64,000 nt of DNA from Sulfuricella denitrificans skB26 (GTDB lineage: Bacteria > Pseudomonadota > Gammaproteobacteria > Burkholderiales > Sulfuricellaceae). The position numbers were made by a program, and so were the translations under genes. The stretch covers positions 1,747,501 to 1,811,500 of the forward strand of contig NC_022357.1 of the NCBI RefSeq assembly GCF_000297055.2, in the 5' to 3' direction. The notes below the pieces were generated by a model that was not told the origin of the DNA, ran no database searches, and saw nothing but the letters and a program-made list of their open reading frames with translations. This document shows positions 1 through 9,067 of the stretch, piece after piece. How positions within the stretch are numbered: the first letter of the stretch is position 1; each line of letters opens with the position of its first letter.

Positions 1-453
1 TCCTTATTAAAACCAGCACGCCAGTGCAACCCAACCCGTTGATGAATAAATAAAACACTATCATGTCAGGCCATATTGCCATGGAATCGACTTCCGCAAC
101 CCATTCCACTTTATTGAAATATGCTCTATATTTAACGCTTAAAGCTTGCGTTTCCACATCTGAACGGTCGCATATTTTCAGCGCATATCTGGATGACCGT
201 CCATATCGTGCATATTTATAGTCTCAACACGTCGACCGGAGCGCTAAACCAAGCGCCAAACTACAAAATATCTGAAATTAGACCTAAACGCGGCACAACC
301 AATGTAGGCAACGAAATCAAGCAAAAGCTAACCGGACAAAATTATCGAAATTTCTTATATAACAATAAAAAGAATGGATAACCCCCTTTTTGCATCCATG
401 CTATTCTTCGACGACTTAACAAGTGTTGCTACTTAAAATGGAGAATATAAATC
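1..453. other. AT-rich leader region upstream of sat
   Basis: No convincing gene lies in these 453 bases. A 62-codon open frame at 193-381 has no Shine-Dalgarno sequence and no recognisable product. The region is much richer in A and T than the genes that follow, so it probably carries the sat promoter and leader, but I see no clear -35/-10 pair. The sat ribosome binding site (GGAG at 440-443) closes the region. Confidence 0.5.
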
Positions 454-1662
454 ATGTCTAAACTTGTAAGACCGCATGGCGGAGGAGAACTCAAACCACT
501 GCTATTAAGTGGCGAGACTTTGAAGCAGGAGCTAGCACGCGCCCAGGCAATGCCTAAGGTGCGCATGAGTTCACGCGGAACAGGCGATCTTATAATGTTA
601 GGCATCGGAGGCTTCACGCCTCTCGATGGCTTCATGACACATGCTGACTGGCAGGGTGTATGTGATGGCTACAAAATGGCCAATGGCCTGTTTTGGCCCA
701 TTCCTGTTACCTTGTCGACCGACGACGAGAACGTCAAGGTTGGCGACGATGTCGCCCTGGTGGACGGTGAAAGCGGCGAGATCATGGGTACCATGAAAGT
801 GACCGAGAAGTACACCATCGACAAAGCACATGAATGCATGGAGGTCTACAAGACCACTGACATGGAGCACCCTGGGGTCAAGATGGTAATGGCTCAGGGC
901 AAATACAACCTGGCCGGCTCGGTCAAGGTATTGTCCACCGGCGGCTTCAAAGAAAAGTACGGCGACCAGTTCATGACTCCCGCCGAGACCCGTGCCAAGT
1001 TTGAACAAATGGGCTGGTCCAAGATCGCCGCCTTCCAGACCCGCAACCCGATGCACCGCTCGCACGAGTACCTGGCCAAGATCGCCATCGAAACCATGGA
1101 CGGCGTGCTGGTCCACTCACTGCTGGGCGCGCTGAAGCCGGGTGACATACCCGCCGATGTCCGCTCCGAAGCCATCAGCACCCTGGTTGACAACTACTTT
1201 GCCCCCAACACCGTGATCCAGGCCGGCTACCCGCTGGACATGCGCTATGCAGGCCCACGCGAAGCGCTGTTGCACGCCCTGTTCCGCCAGAATTATGGCT
1301 GCTCGCATTTGATCGTCGGTCGTGACCACGCTGGCGTGGGCGATTACTACGGCCCCTTCGACGCCCAGAAGATTTTCGACGAAATTCCCAAGGGTTCACT
1401 CGAAACCTTGAATATGAATATCGACTGGACCTTCTGGTGCAACAAGTGTGGCGGCATGGCCTCGCAACGCACCTGTCCTCACACCAAGGACGACCGCATT
1501 CTGTTGTCTGGCACAAAAGTGCGCTCAATGCTTTCTGAAGGCCAAGACCTGCCGGTCGAATTCAGCCGCCCCGAAGTCGCCAAGGTGTTGCAGAAGTACT
1601 ACGCAGGCCTGAGTGCTGAAGAGAATGTCAAGGTTGAGCTGAAAGGCCATTCCGCAAAATAG
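454..1662 (+). CDS. sat: sulfate adenylyltransferase (ATP sulfurylase), dissimilatory type
   Basis: Homomeric ATP sulfurylase, 402 aa. In sulfur oxidisers it runs in the direction APS + pyrophosphate to ATP + sulfate in the cytoplasm and conserves energy as ATP. Visible signatures are the nucleotide-binding [11 protein letters not shown] motif (residues 195-205), the [12 protein letters not shown] motif (289-300) and a cysteine group CNKC (329-332) with C341, a zinc-type feature seen in dissimilatory and archaeal-like Sat proteins. The ATG has a GGAG site ten bases upstream. It is followed 79 bp later by aprBA, the enzyme that supplies its APS. Family assignment is secure; the direction of flux is inferred from the rest of the window, where no assimilatory or dsrAB sulfate-reduction genes appear. 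Confidence 0.97.
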   Translation: MSKLVRPHGGGELKPLLLSGETLKQELARAQAMPKVRMSSRGTGDLIMLGIGGFTPLDGFMTHADWQGVCDGYKMANGLFWPIPVTLSTDDENVKVGDDVALVDGESGEIMGTMKVTEKYTIDKAHECMEVYKTTDMEHPGVKMVMAQGKYNLAGSVKVLSTGGFKEKYGDQFMTPAETRAKFEQMGWSKIAAFQTRNPMHRSHEYLAKIAIETMDGVLVHSLLGALKPGDIPADVRSEAISTLVDNYFAPNTVIQAGYPLDMRYAGPREALLHALFRQNYGCSHLIVGRDHAGVGDYYGPFDAQKIFDEIPKGSLETLNMNIDWTFWCNKCGGMASQRTCPHTKDDRILLSGTKVRSMLSEGQDLPVEFSRPEVAKVLQKYYAGLSAEENVKVELKGHSAK

Positions 1663-1674
1663 TTTTTTATGGTT

Positions 1675-1704
1675 GGCCGGTTACGCAAGTAACTGGCCTT
1701 TGTT
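1675..1704 (+). terminator. sat-aprB intergenic stem-loop with GNRA loop
   Basis: A ten-pair stem (1675-1684 with 1689-1698, one G-U pair) closes a GCAA tetraloop and is followed by TTTGTT. It sits between sat and aprB in the same direction. It could be a partial terminator or an RNA-processing or stabilising hairpin that sets different transcript levels for sat and aprBA. Confidence 0.6.
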
Positions 1705-1741
1705 AATAGTAGTACTGTGATAACTACGAGGAGTAGAAGCA

Positions 1742-2209
1742 ATGCCAACATTTGTACGTACAGAAAAATGTGATGGCTGCAAAGGTCAGGACAAAACTGC
1801 TTGCATGTATATTTGCCCCCACGATCTGATGAAGCTGGATAAAGATGGTTCCGAAACCGGTCACGCCATGAAGGCGTTCAACCAGGAACCGGAACAGTGC
1901 TGGGAGTGCTACTCCTGCGTGAAGATTTGCCCACAAAATGCGATCGAAGTCCGTCACTACGCCGATATGGTTCCTCTGGGCGGCTCCGTGCAACCATTGC
2001 GCGGTACTGACTCCATCATGTGGACCATCAAATTCCGTAATGGCAGCATGAAGCGTTTCAAATTCCCAATCCGTACCACCCCGGAAGGCTCCATTGATTG
2101 CTACGGCGGCAAGCCTGAGGCGGTCATGGCGAACATCACCAAGGCTGGTTTCTTCAACCAAATGAATGGCTTCCGCGCTGGCAACCCCGCTGAACTGATC
2201 CGCAAGTAA
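1742..2209 (+). CDS. aprB: adenylylsulfate reductase, beta (iron-sulfur) subunit
   Basis: Small subunit of APS reductase, 155 aa. It carries two [4Fe-4S] clusters that pass electrons between the AprA flavin and a membrane partner. The first cluster is bound by C10, C13, C21 and C25, with a long spacing typical of AprB; the second is a regular ferredoxin motif with C53, C56, C59 and C63. The C-terminal part (about 70-155) is the AprB tail that wraps around AprA. The start has a GAGGAG site (about 1729-1734). aprA follows 48 bp downstream, in the order normal for this operon. In a sulfur oxidiser the complex oxidises sulfite plus AMP to APS. Confidence 0.97.
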   Translation: MPTFVRTEKCDGCKGQDKTACMYICPHDLMKLDKDGSETGHAMKAFNQEPEQCWECYSCVKICPQNAIEVRHYADMVPLGGSVQPLRGTDSIMWTIKFRNGSMKRFKFPIRTTPEGSIDCYGGKPEAVMANITKAGFFNQMNGFRAGNPAELIRK

Positions 2210-2257
2210 GATCAGCAAAACGGTAATTGATATAACGAACATTGAAAGGTAAATGCA

Positions 2258-4279
2258 ATGTCTGGAACTTTTGGAAATCCTGAAGTAATTCAAGAAGAAG
2301 TTGACATTCTTCTGATTGGTGGCGGTATGGCCTGCTGCGGCGCCGCTTACGAAATCATGCGCTGGGCTGACGCCGCCAAGGCTGAGTCCGGTATTGATCT
2401 GAAAATCAAGCTGGTCGACAAAGCGGCCATGGATCGCTCCGGCGCCGTGGCTCAAGGTCTGTCCGCAATCAACACCTACATCGGTGATACGCAGGATCCT
2501 GCGGATTACGCCCGTATGGTGTCCAACGACCTGATGGGTATCACCCGCGACGACTTGGCCTACGATCTGGGCCGCGTTGTTGATGAATCCGTCCACCTGT
2601 TCGAAGAATGGGGCCTGCCAATCTGGAAGCTGGACGAAAACGGCGAGCGTCATGACGGCTCCGTTGACATGCCCAAGCTGAAAGACGGCGGCAAGCCTGT
2701 TCGTTCCGGCAAATGGCAGATCATGATCAACGGCGAATCCTACAAGTGGATCGTTGCTGAAGCCGCCAAAAAAGCCCTCGGCATGGATCGCATTCAGGAA
2801 CGTATCTTCATCGTCAAGCTGGTGAACGACAAGAACGATCCTAAGCGCATCGCTGGTGCTGTTGGTTTCTCCACACGCGACCACAAAGTCATTGTGTACA
2901 AGTTCAAGGCCTGCCTGCTGGCTGCCGGCGGTTGCGTGAACCTGTTCCGCCCCCGTTCCGTTGGTGAAGGCCAAGGTCGTGCTTGGTATCCGGTCTGGAA
3001 CTCTGGTTCCACCTACTCCATGGCCGCCGAAGCTGGCGCAGAGCTGACCATGATGGAAAACCGTTTCGTGCCTGCCCGTTTCAAAGACGGTTACGGCCCG
3101 GTTGGCGCCTGGTTCCTGCTGTTCAAGGCCCAAGCCGTCAACGCCAATGGCGAAGTCTACATGGTTCGTAACAAAGAGATGCTGAACGACTACCCGCCTT
3201 ATGGCCAAGCAGCCGTTCCCGCCTCCTGCCTGCGTAACCACCTGATGCTGCATGAGATGAAGGAAGGTCGCGGCCCGATTTACATGGACACCGTGTCCGC
3301 CCTTGCAAAACTGCGTGAGACCCTGTCCCCACGCGAAGTAAAGCATCTGGAAGCAGAAGCCTGGGAAGACTTCCTTGACATGTGTATCGGCCAGTGCGGC
3401 GTCTGGGTGGGTGAGAACATCGAACCGGAGAAGAAGAATTCCGAATTGATGCCCACCGAACCCTACCTGCTCGGCTCCCACTCCGGTTGCTGCGGTATCT
3501 GGGTATCCGGTCCTGAAGATGTCGGCGCACCGACCTCCGAAGATCACGCAGACGCTGGCAAGATTCCAGCTCACCTGCCAAGCGGCTGGAACTGGGGCTA
3601 CCGCTCCATGACCACCGTCAAGGGTCTGTTCACCGCCGGCGACGGCGTGGGCGCATCCGGCCACAAATTCTCCTCCGGCTCACACGCTGAAGGCCGTATG
3701 TGCGCCAAATCGATGGTCAAGTACTGCATCGACAACAAGGACTGGAAACCAGAACTGGATACCTCTGCCGACGAACTAGTCGCGCAAATCTACCAGCCTG
3801 TGCGTAACTTCCTGGAGCACAAGGATTACTCAACAGCTATCGACGTGAACCCTAACTACATCACGCCGAAAATGCTTCAATTCCGCCTGCAAAAGATCAT
3901 GGACGAGTACGTTGCTGGCGTTGCCACCTACTACACGACCAACGACAAAATGCTGGCCGTTGCTGAAGAGAAGCTGGGCATGCTGAAGGAAGACGCAATG
4001 AAGATGCGTGCGAAAGACCTGCACGAACTGTTGCGTGCATGGGAAAACTACCATCGCATCCTGACGGCTGAAGCCCACATGAAGCACATCCAGTTCCGCG
4101 AAGAATCCCGTTACCCGGGCTTCTACTACCGCATGGACAAAAACTTTGTCGATGAGGAAAACTGGAAGTGTTTCGTAAACTCCGTCTACGACAAAACCAC
4201 CCACAAGTGGACTGTGTTCAAGCGTAAGCATGTCGATATCGTCGACAAATCCAAGCTGTTCAAGCCTGCCGCTCACTAA
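2258..4279 (+). CDS. aprA: adenylylsulfate reductase, alpha (FAD) subunit
   Basis: Catalytic FAD subunit of APS reductase, 673 aa, full length for the family. The N-terminal dinucleotide-binding fold begins near residue 15 with DILLIGGGMACCGAA, and the protein belongs to the fumarate reductase/succinate dehydrogenase flavoprotein superfamily. It interconverts sulfite + AMP and APS and here should feed Sat. An AAAGG site precedes the ATG. The operon ends right after this gene at a strong terminator. No aprM or qmoABC gene for the electron-accepting membrane partner follows; such genes must lie upstream of the window or elsewhere. Confidence 0.97.
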   Translation: MSGTFGNPEVIQEEVDILLIGGGMACCGAAYEIMRWADAAKAESGIDLKIKLVDKAAMDRSGAVAQGLSAINTYIGDTQDPADYARMVSNDLMGITRDDLAYDLGRVVDESVHLFEEWGLPIWKLDENGERHDGSVDMPKLKDGGKPVRSGKWQIMINGESYKWIVAEAAKKALGMDRIQERIFIVKLVNDKNDPKRIAGAVGFSTRDHKVIVYKFKACLLAAGGCVNLFRPRSVGEGQGRAWYPVWNSGSTYSMAAEAGAELTMMENRFVPARFKDGYGPVGAWFLLFKAQAVNANGEVYMVRNKEMLNDYPPYGQAAVPASCLRNHLMLHEMKEGRGPIYMDTVSALAKLRETLSPREVKHLEAEAWEDFLDMCIGQCGVWVGENIEPEKKNSELMPTEPYLLGSHSGCCGIWVSGPEDVGAPTSEDHADAGKIPAHLPSGWNWGYRSMTTVKGLFTAGDGVGASGHKFSSGSHAEGRMCAKSMVKYCIDNKDWKPELDTSADELVAQIYQPVRNFLEHKDYSTAIDVNPNYITPKMLQFRLQKIMDEYVAGVATYYTTNDKMLAVAEEKLGMLKEDAMKMRAKDLHELLRAWENYHRILTAEAHMKHIQFREESRYPGFYYRMDKNFVDEENWKCFVNSVYDKTTHKWTVFKRKHVDIVDKSKLFKPAAH

Positions 4280-4306
4280 GGTAGTTGCGAATAGCTGTAG
4301 CAAACT

Positions 4307-4338
4307 AAAACCGGGCGCCTCACGGCGCCCGGTTTTTC
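4307..4338 (+). terminator. rho-independent terminator of sat-aprBA
   Basis: A perfect nine-pair GC-rich stem (4311-4319 with 4324-4332) with a four-base loop is preceded by A residues and followed by five T residues. It separates aprA from the next operon, so the YkgJ-AAA+-VWA genes need their own promoter. Confidence 0.93.
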
Positions 4339-4456
4339 ATTCTGTAAGACCGTTAAAACCGTTTTGGCATCATGGACGGCAAGATAATTAGTTTCATGCA
4401 ACTCTGCGCACATGGCAGAGTCTAATTTTTTTTTGCAGAGCACCAATGAGGTAAGA

Positions 4457-5368
4457 ATGATGGAAAATATTATCAATGAATCCCCCTTTGTCCCCAGCCC
4501 GGTTATACCAACCTCATACGATGGCTCGAAGGTGATCCAGTTTCGTTGCCATAAGGAAATCGCTTGCTTCAACGCCTGCTGCAAGAATATCGACATCACC
4601 CTCACCCCCTACGACATCCTGCGCCTGAAGCGCCGACTGGATCTGACTTCTGGCGAATTCCTGCTGGGCTTCACCGAACCCTACGAAATGGACAAGGACA
4701 GCATCGCCGGCGTCAAATTCAAGCCCGTAGATGGTGGAACAGCATGTCAGTTCATGACTGACGAGGGATGCAGCGTCTATGAAGACCGTCCCACTGCCTG
4801 CCGCTACTACCCCGTAGCTCTAGTCTCGATGCGTAAGCAGAACGAGAACACCGACACACATTCCTACGCCTTGGTTGAAGAAGCCCACTGCTTTGGGCAT
4901 AAAGAAGATCGTTCCCTGACTATCGACGAATACCGCCACGAGCAAGGCCTGGAAGACTATGACGAACAAGGCCGCGGCTGGCGCCAACTGATCCTGAAGA
5001 AGAAATCTTCCGGCCCGACCGTCGGAGCGCCATCCAAGCGAAGCCTGCAACTGTTTTTCATGGCCTGCTACGATCTCGATCGTTTCCGCGATTTCGTCTT
5101 CAGCGATTCATTCAACGAAGTGTATGACTTATCTGACGACCTCAAAAAAACGCTTGCCGAGGACGAAATTGAACTCATGCAATTTGGCTTCCGTTTTCTC
5201 CGGCAGGTCATGTTCAGCGAAGAAAGTATTGCCGTGAAAGCCGATGCCTTTGACAAACGCCTGGCAAAAAAACAGGAACGTGAGGCAGCGGGCCTTATAT
5301 CCAGCGAACCGGCACCAGAAATTACTCCAGACTCACCTTACGACCACCCTGAGTGCGGTTGCGACTGA
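4457..5368 (+). CDS. YkgJ-family (CxxCxxCC) cysteine-cluster protein
   Basis: A 303-aa protein of the YkgJ family, described as putative zinc- or iron-chelating proteins of unknown role. Conserved cysteines are C31, C37, C41, C42, then C97, C105, C115 in a C-x7-C-x9-C arrangement with CRYYP, and C145. The acidic tail ends with an extra CGC near 300. An open frame extends 15 codons upstream to 4412, but GAGGT at 4448-4452 places the start at the tandem ATGs 4457/4460. It is the first gene of a three-gene operon; its stop is only nine bases before the AAA+ gene. A role as metallochaperone or maturation factor for the neighbouring proteins is inference. Confidence 0.8.
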   Translation: MMENIINESPFVPSPVIPTSYDGSKVIQFRCHKEIACFNACCKNIDITLTPYDILRLKRRLDLTSGEFLLGFTEPYEMDKDSIAGVKFKPVDGGTACQFMTDEGCSVYEDRPTACRYYPVALVSMRKQNENTDTHSYALVEEAHCFGHKEDRSLTIDEYRHEQGLEDYDEQGRGWRQLILKKKSSGPTVGAPSKRSLQLFFMACYDLDRFRDFVFSDSFNEVYDLSDDLKKTLAEDEIELMQFGFRFLRQVMFSEESIAVKADAFDKRLAKKQEREAAGLISSEPAPEITPDSPYDHPECGCD

Positions 5369-5377
5369 GGCTATCAC

Positions 5378-6190
5378 GTGCAATCTCGCGCCCTGACCAG
5401 TGAAGAATATTACGTCGAATCGGAGCCTTATTACGAGGCCACCGGCGACGAAATCGCCATTTTTGAGGCCGCATATCAAAATAAGCTACCCGTATTGCTC
5501 AAGGGACCGACCGGGTGCGGCAAGACTCGTTTCATGGAATACATGGCATGGAGGCTGAAGCGCCCCCTGATTACGGTTTCCTGTCATGATGACCTGACCG
5601 CCTCCGACCTGGTCGGACGCTTTCTGATCAAGGGTGGGGAGACGGTATGGGTAGATGGTCCGCTCGCCCGCGCCGTGCGAGCCGGAGCAATCTGCTATCT
5701 GGATGAAATCGTGGAAGCGCGGAAGGATGCCATTGTGGTGATCCATCCCCTCGCCGATGACCGCCGCGTACTGCCGATGGAAAAACTGGGCACCCTGTTG
5801 CAGGCCAACGACGACTTCTGCCTGGCGATTTCTTACAACCCTGGCTACCAGAGCGTACTCAAGGATCTCAAGCAAAGCACCCGGCAACGTTTTGTTGCCC
5901 TGGAATTCGATTACCCCAGTGCAGACCTGGAACGCAAGATTGTTGCCAAGGAGTCCGGCGTAGACACCGCACTGGCTGAAAAGCTGGTCAAATTCGCTCA
6001 CATGACCCGTAATCTCAAAGGCAGCGGCCTGGATGAAGGCGCCAGCACCCGCCTTCTGGTGCATGCAGGTAAGCTCATCGCTTCCGGCGTGGAACCGATT
6101 GCCGCCTGTCGCAGCGCCATTGCCCAGGCAATTACCGACGATGCTGAAATGCTGGCAGCAGTTCGAGAACTTTCTACTTCGCTTTTCTAG
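5378..6190 (+). CDS. MoxR-type AAA+ ATPase, CbbQ/NorQ/NirQ subfamily
   Basis: A 270-aa AAA+ ATPase. The Walker A loop is GPTGCGKT (43-50), Walker B is ICYLDE (105-110), and the C-terminal half fits the CbbQ/NirQ lid domain. Family members form hexamers that remodel a target enzyme together with a VWA protein (CbbO for Rubisco, NorD for nitric oxide reductase). The start is GTG, with TGAGG seven bases upstream. The VWA partner follows after three bases. Neither Rubisco nor nor genes are in the window; the nearest metalloenzymes are sat-aprBA, so the client is open. cbbQ is a possible symbol but I do not assign it. Confidence 0.85.
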   Translation: MQSRALTSEEYYVESEPYYEATGDEIAIFEAAYQNKLPVLLKGPTGCGKTRFMEYMAWRLKRPLITVSCHDDLTASDLVGRFLIKGGETVWVDGPLARAVRAGAICYLDEIVEARKDAIVVIHPLADDRRVLPMEKLGTLLQANDDFCLAISYNPGYQSVLKDLKQSTRQRFVALEFDYPSADLERKIVAKESGVDTALAEKLVKFAHMTRNLKGSGLDEGASTRLLVHAGKLIASGVEPIAACRSAIAQAITDDAEMLAAVRELSTSLF

Positions 6191-6193
6191 CAC

Positions 6194-8305
6194 ATGGCGG
6201 ATAACCACCCGTTATCGGCCGAACAGATCAGACAGGCTCTGGAACAGTGGCTGGAGGTGGAATTTACCTTTATTCAGGTAGAAGATCTGGCCTCCTCGAT
6301 TGTATCCCTGCCTCGTGAAGATCAGGACTTCCTGCTTGGCTGGGTAAGGCGCATTGCCACCACCAACATCCAGATCGCGCACCAATTCGCCCTCCGTGCC
6401 ATTAGCCAGCTCGCTCACATGGACCGGCGCATGATCGAAGCCTGGGCATTGCATGCCATGGACACCTATGACCGAGCCGGATCAAGCCCCGCTTTCAAGG
6501 TAATCAACGAGCTGGACAACTTCGCCCAACTCAGTCACGAACATGCCGCAGGCGCACTATTCGAAGAGGTTGGCGGTATTCTGCTGACTTTCGTGCGCGG
6601 GCTTTCGGGGCGCCATCTCAAGCTGGAAAAAGGTGAAGCGGCCTATACTGACAGCGAAACCCTGTTTCTGCCTGCCGTGGTCGCCCAGATGCGAGAGGCG
6701 GCGGATAACTTCAAGCTGTGCAAGGCCATGGTGGCTCTGCTATGGGCACAGACCCGTTACGGCACCTTCCGCATCAACCTGACCGAAGCACTAAAACCCT
6801 ACCCGGATAGCGACAAAGCGCTGAAGCAGTTTCACGCCCTGGAAACCCTGCGCCTAGAAGCCTGTATCGGCCGCGAGCTTCCTGGCCTGTACCGGGAAAT
6901 GCAACGCCTCAAAACCGAGACTGGCGTGAGCCAGCCGGCTGGCTGGGAACACTATGCAGCCGATCTCGCCCGACCGGAAGCCAGCGTGGCCGACAGCCTC
7001 CGCCTTCTGGAGAGGGTTTATCCTGGCGCAACGCCCGATGCTGTCTGCTACCAGGGTGAGTTGCGGCTCGATGCCGTGGCCGCCAGTATTGCGGCACGGA
7101 TAGAACGGGAAAAAATTCTGCTGCGAGTTAAATTGGCGATGGAGTTTGAAAAGCAAACCATCGAAATCCGCTCCGACGCTCCGAGTTTCGACGTTAAGCA
7201 GATAGCAGCAGACGACCGCAGTGATTTGCCTCGCATGGAAATTACTCTGGATGATGCGCCGATTGCACCGCCTGAAGGTGTGAACCAGCTACTCACCTCA
7301 ATTTTTCTCGATCTGGGCGAAATCCCTCCCGAATATCTGGTTCCAGCAGGACCAGGCGAATACGACACATCCCTGTTTGAGGACAAAACCCAGGACCCTG
7401 ATACGGTATGGCAGGGCACCTACCATGAGGAAGGGGCAAGCCTTTACCCGGAGTGGGATTTTGGCCGGCAGCACTACCGCAAGAACTGGTGCGTGCTGCG
7501 CGAGAAGGAGGTGAAACCGCTGAATGATGGATTTTTGCAGCAGACACTGGATAAACACAGCGGCCTGGTCAAACACTTGCGCCGCACCTTCGAGGCAATG
7601 CGCGACGAAAATCGGTTACTGAAGCGCGAACCGTCTGGCGATGAAGTGGATATTGATGCCTTGATCGAGGCATTGGCTGATGCCCGCGACGGTAGCGAAA
7701 TGAGTGAACGTCTGTTCATGCGCATGCACCGCAGCGAGCGCAACATTGCGGTCATGTTTATGGTGGACATGAGCGGTTCGACCAAAGGCTGGATCAATGA
7801 CGCGGAACGCGAATCCCTGATCCTGCTATGCGAAACGCTGGAACTACTGGGCGACCGCTACGCCATCTATGGCTTTTCCGGCATCACCCGCAAACGCTGC
7901 GAAATATTCCGCGTCAAAAGCTTTGACGAACCCTACGGAGAAATGGTGCAACGGCGCATCGCAGGCATCTCCCCGCAGGAATACACCCGCATGGGTGTCG
8001 CAATCCGCCATCTCTCCACCATTCTCAATGAAGTCGATGCACGCACCAAGCTCCTAATCACGCTCTCGGATGGAAAACCGGACGACTACCATGACGGCTA
8101 TCGTGGCCAATACGGCATCGAGGACACCCGCATGGCACTGATCGAAGCCAAGCGTAGCGGCATCCACCCGTTCTGCATAACAATAGATACCGAAGGGCGA
8201 GACTACCTACCCCATATGTACGGCGCAGTGAACTACACTGTTATTGCTGACGTGAAAGAGCTTCCACTTAAAGTAACTGACATTTATCGACGATTGACGC
8301 GTTAA
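6194..8305 (+). CDS. CbbO/NorD-type von Willebrand factor A domain protein
   Basis: A 703-aa protein. Residues 1 to about 500 are an alpha-helical region typical of CbbO/NorD, and the C-terminal part is a VWA domain. The metal-ion-dependent adhesion site is complete: DMSGS beginning at D525, the downstream threonine in EYTRMG, and the aspartate in SDGKPDD. Such proteins act as adaptors that dock the MoxR/CbbQ ring on its substrate. It follows the AAA+ gene by three bases, so the two are surely co-translated. Which enzyme is remodelled cannot be read from the sequence; Rubisco, nitric oxide reductase and a sulfur-oxidation enzyme are all possible. Confidence 0.85.
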   Translation: MADNHPLSAEQIRQALEQWLEVEFTFIQVEDLASSIVSLPREDQDFLLGWVRRIATTNIQIAHQFALRAISQLAHMDRRMIEAWALHAMDTYDRAGSSPAFKVINELDNFAQLSHEHAAGALFEEVGGILLTFVRGLSGRHLKLEKGEAAYTDSETLFLPAVVAQMREAADNFKLCKAMVALLWAQTRYGTFRINLTEALKPYPDSDKALKQFHALETLRLEACIGRELPGLYREMQRLKTETGVSQPAGWEHYAADLARPEASVADSLRLLERVYPGATPDAVCYQGELRLDAVAASIAARIEREKILLRVKLAMEFEKQTIEIRSDAPSFDVKQIAADDRSDLPRMEITLDDAPIAPPEGVNQLLTSIFLDLGEIPPEYLVPAGPGEYDTSLFEDKTQDPDTVWQGTYHEEGASLYPEWDFGRQHYRKNWCVLREKEVKPLNDGFLQQTLDKHSGLVKHLRRTFEAMRDENRLLKREPSGDEVDIDALIEALADARDGSEMSERLFMRMHRSERNIAVMFMVDMSGSTKGWINDAERESLILLCETLELLGDRYAIYGFSGITRKRCEIFRVKSFDEPYGEMVQRRIAGISPQEYTRMGVAIRHLSTILNEVDARTKLLITLSDGKPDDYHDGYRGQYGIEDTRMALIEAKRSGIHPFCITIDTEGRDYLPHMYGAVNYTVIADVKELPLKVTDIYRRLTR

Positions 8306-8324
8306 GTCTGTCGTATCAATTCAT

Positions 8325-8353
8325 TTGACAGCGAATAAAAACTAGTGCAATAT
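8325..8353 (+). promoter_or_regulatory. putative sigma-70 promoter of the peroxiredoxin gene
   Basis: A perfect TTGACA (8325-8330) is followed after 17 bases by a weak -10 candidate CAATAT (8348-8353). The peroxiredoxin ATG is 46 bases downstream. The -35 is good, the -10 is poor, so this is tentative. Confidence 0.35.
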
Positions 8354-8398
8354 TTAGACATATTCTAAACCTAACACCACCAATCAAGGAGACTAAGC

Positions 8399-9001
8399 AT
8401 GGCCGTTCTCGTAGGCAAAGCCGCACCAGATTTTACCGCCGCCACCGTAATGGGTAACAACAGCATTGAAGAAGGTTTCAATCTGAAGTCCCACATCAAG
8501 GGCAAGTACGCTGTAATCTTCTTTTACCCCTTGGACTTCACATTCGTATGCCCATCCGAACTGATCGCCTTTGACCATCGCCTGGACGAATTCAAGAACC
8601 GTGGCGTCGAAGTCATCGGTGTGTCCATCGACTCCCATTTCACCCACTTGGCGTGGAAAAACACTGCCATCAACAACGGTGGCATTGGCAAAGTTGCCTA
8701 CCCTCTGGTAGCCGATATCAAGCACGAAATCTGCAAAGCTTATGATGTGGAAGCTGATGCTGGCGTAGCCTACCGTGGCTCTTTCCTGATCGACAAAAAC
8801 GGCGTGGTCCGTCATCAGGTGGTCAATGACCTGCCACTGGGCCGTAACATCGATGAAATGTTGCGCATGATCGATGCACTGCAATTCACCGAAGAGCATG
8901 GCGAAGTCTGCCCAGCAGGCTGGAGCAAAGGCAAGGCCGGCATGAAAGCCGATACCAAAGGTGTTGCCGATTACCTGGCCAAGCACGCTGGCGAGCTGTA
9001 A
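8399..9001 (+). CDS. typical 2-Cys peroxiredoxin (AhpC/Prx1 type)
   Basis: A 200-aa thiol peroxidase that reduces hydrogen peroxide and organic hydroperoxides in the cytoplasm. The peroxidatic cysteine is C51 in the FTFVCPSE motif and the resolving cysteine is C171 in GEVCPAGW, which defines the typical 2-Cys dimeric class. An AAGGAG site precedes the ATG. It appears to be a single-gene unit with its own promoter and a bidirectional terminator. The electron donor is not encoded next to it (no ahpF); trxB at 20.7 kb could serve through thioredoxin. Confidence 0.93.
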   Translation: MAVLVGKAAPDFTAATVMGNNSIEEGFNLKSHIKGKYAVIFFYPLDFTFVCPSELIAFDHRLDEFKNRGVEVIGVSIDSHFTHLAWKNTAINNGGIGKVAYPLVADIKHEICKAYDVEADAGVAYRGSFLIDKNGVVRHQVVNDLPLGRNIDEMLRMIDALQFTEEHGEVCPAGWSKGKAGMKADTKGVADYLAKHAGEL

Positions 9002-9030
9002 TCCAGCAAGCAAACCAAAGTAAGAAATAG

Positions 9031-9055
9031 AAAAAGGGGGCATTGCCCCCTTTTT
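9031..9055. terminator. bidirectional rho-independent terminator
   Basis: A run of A, a perfect six-pair stem GGGGGC/GCCCCC (9036-9041 with 9045-9050) with a three-base loop, and a run of T. It lies between the converging peroxiredoxin and lipoprotein genes and reads as a terminator on both strands. Confidence 0.93.
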
Positions 9056-9067
9056 CTATTTGTACGT

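Noticed and set aside
193-381. 62-codon open frame upstream of sat
   Set aside because: No ribosome binding site, no recognisable domain, and an AT-rich leader context; most likely chance.
1724-3664. 646-codon open frame antisense to aprB and aprA
   Set aside because: It is the reverse-strand shadow of two unmistakable genes; the translated sequence has no domain.
5378-8305. Assignment of the AAA+/VWA pair as cbbQ-cbbO or norQ-norD
   Set aside because: No Rubisco or nitric oxide reductase gene lies nearby, so the specific symbol would be a guess.
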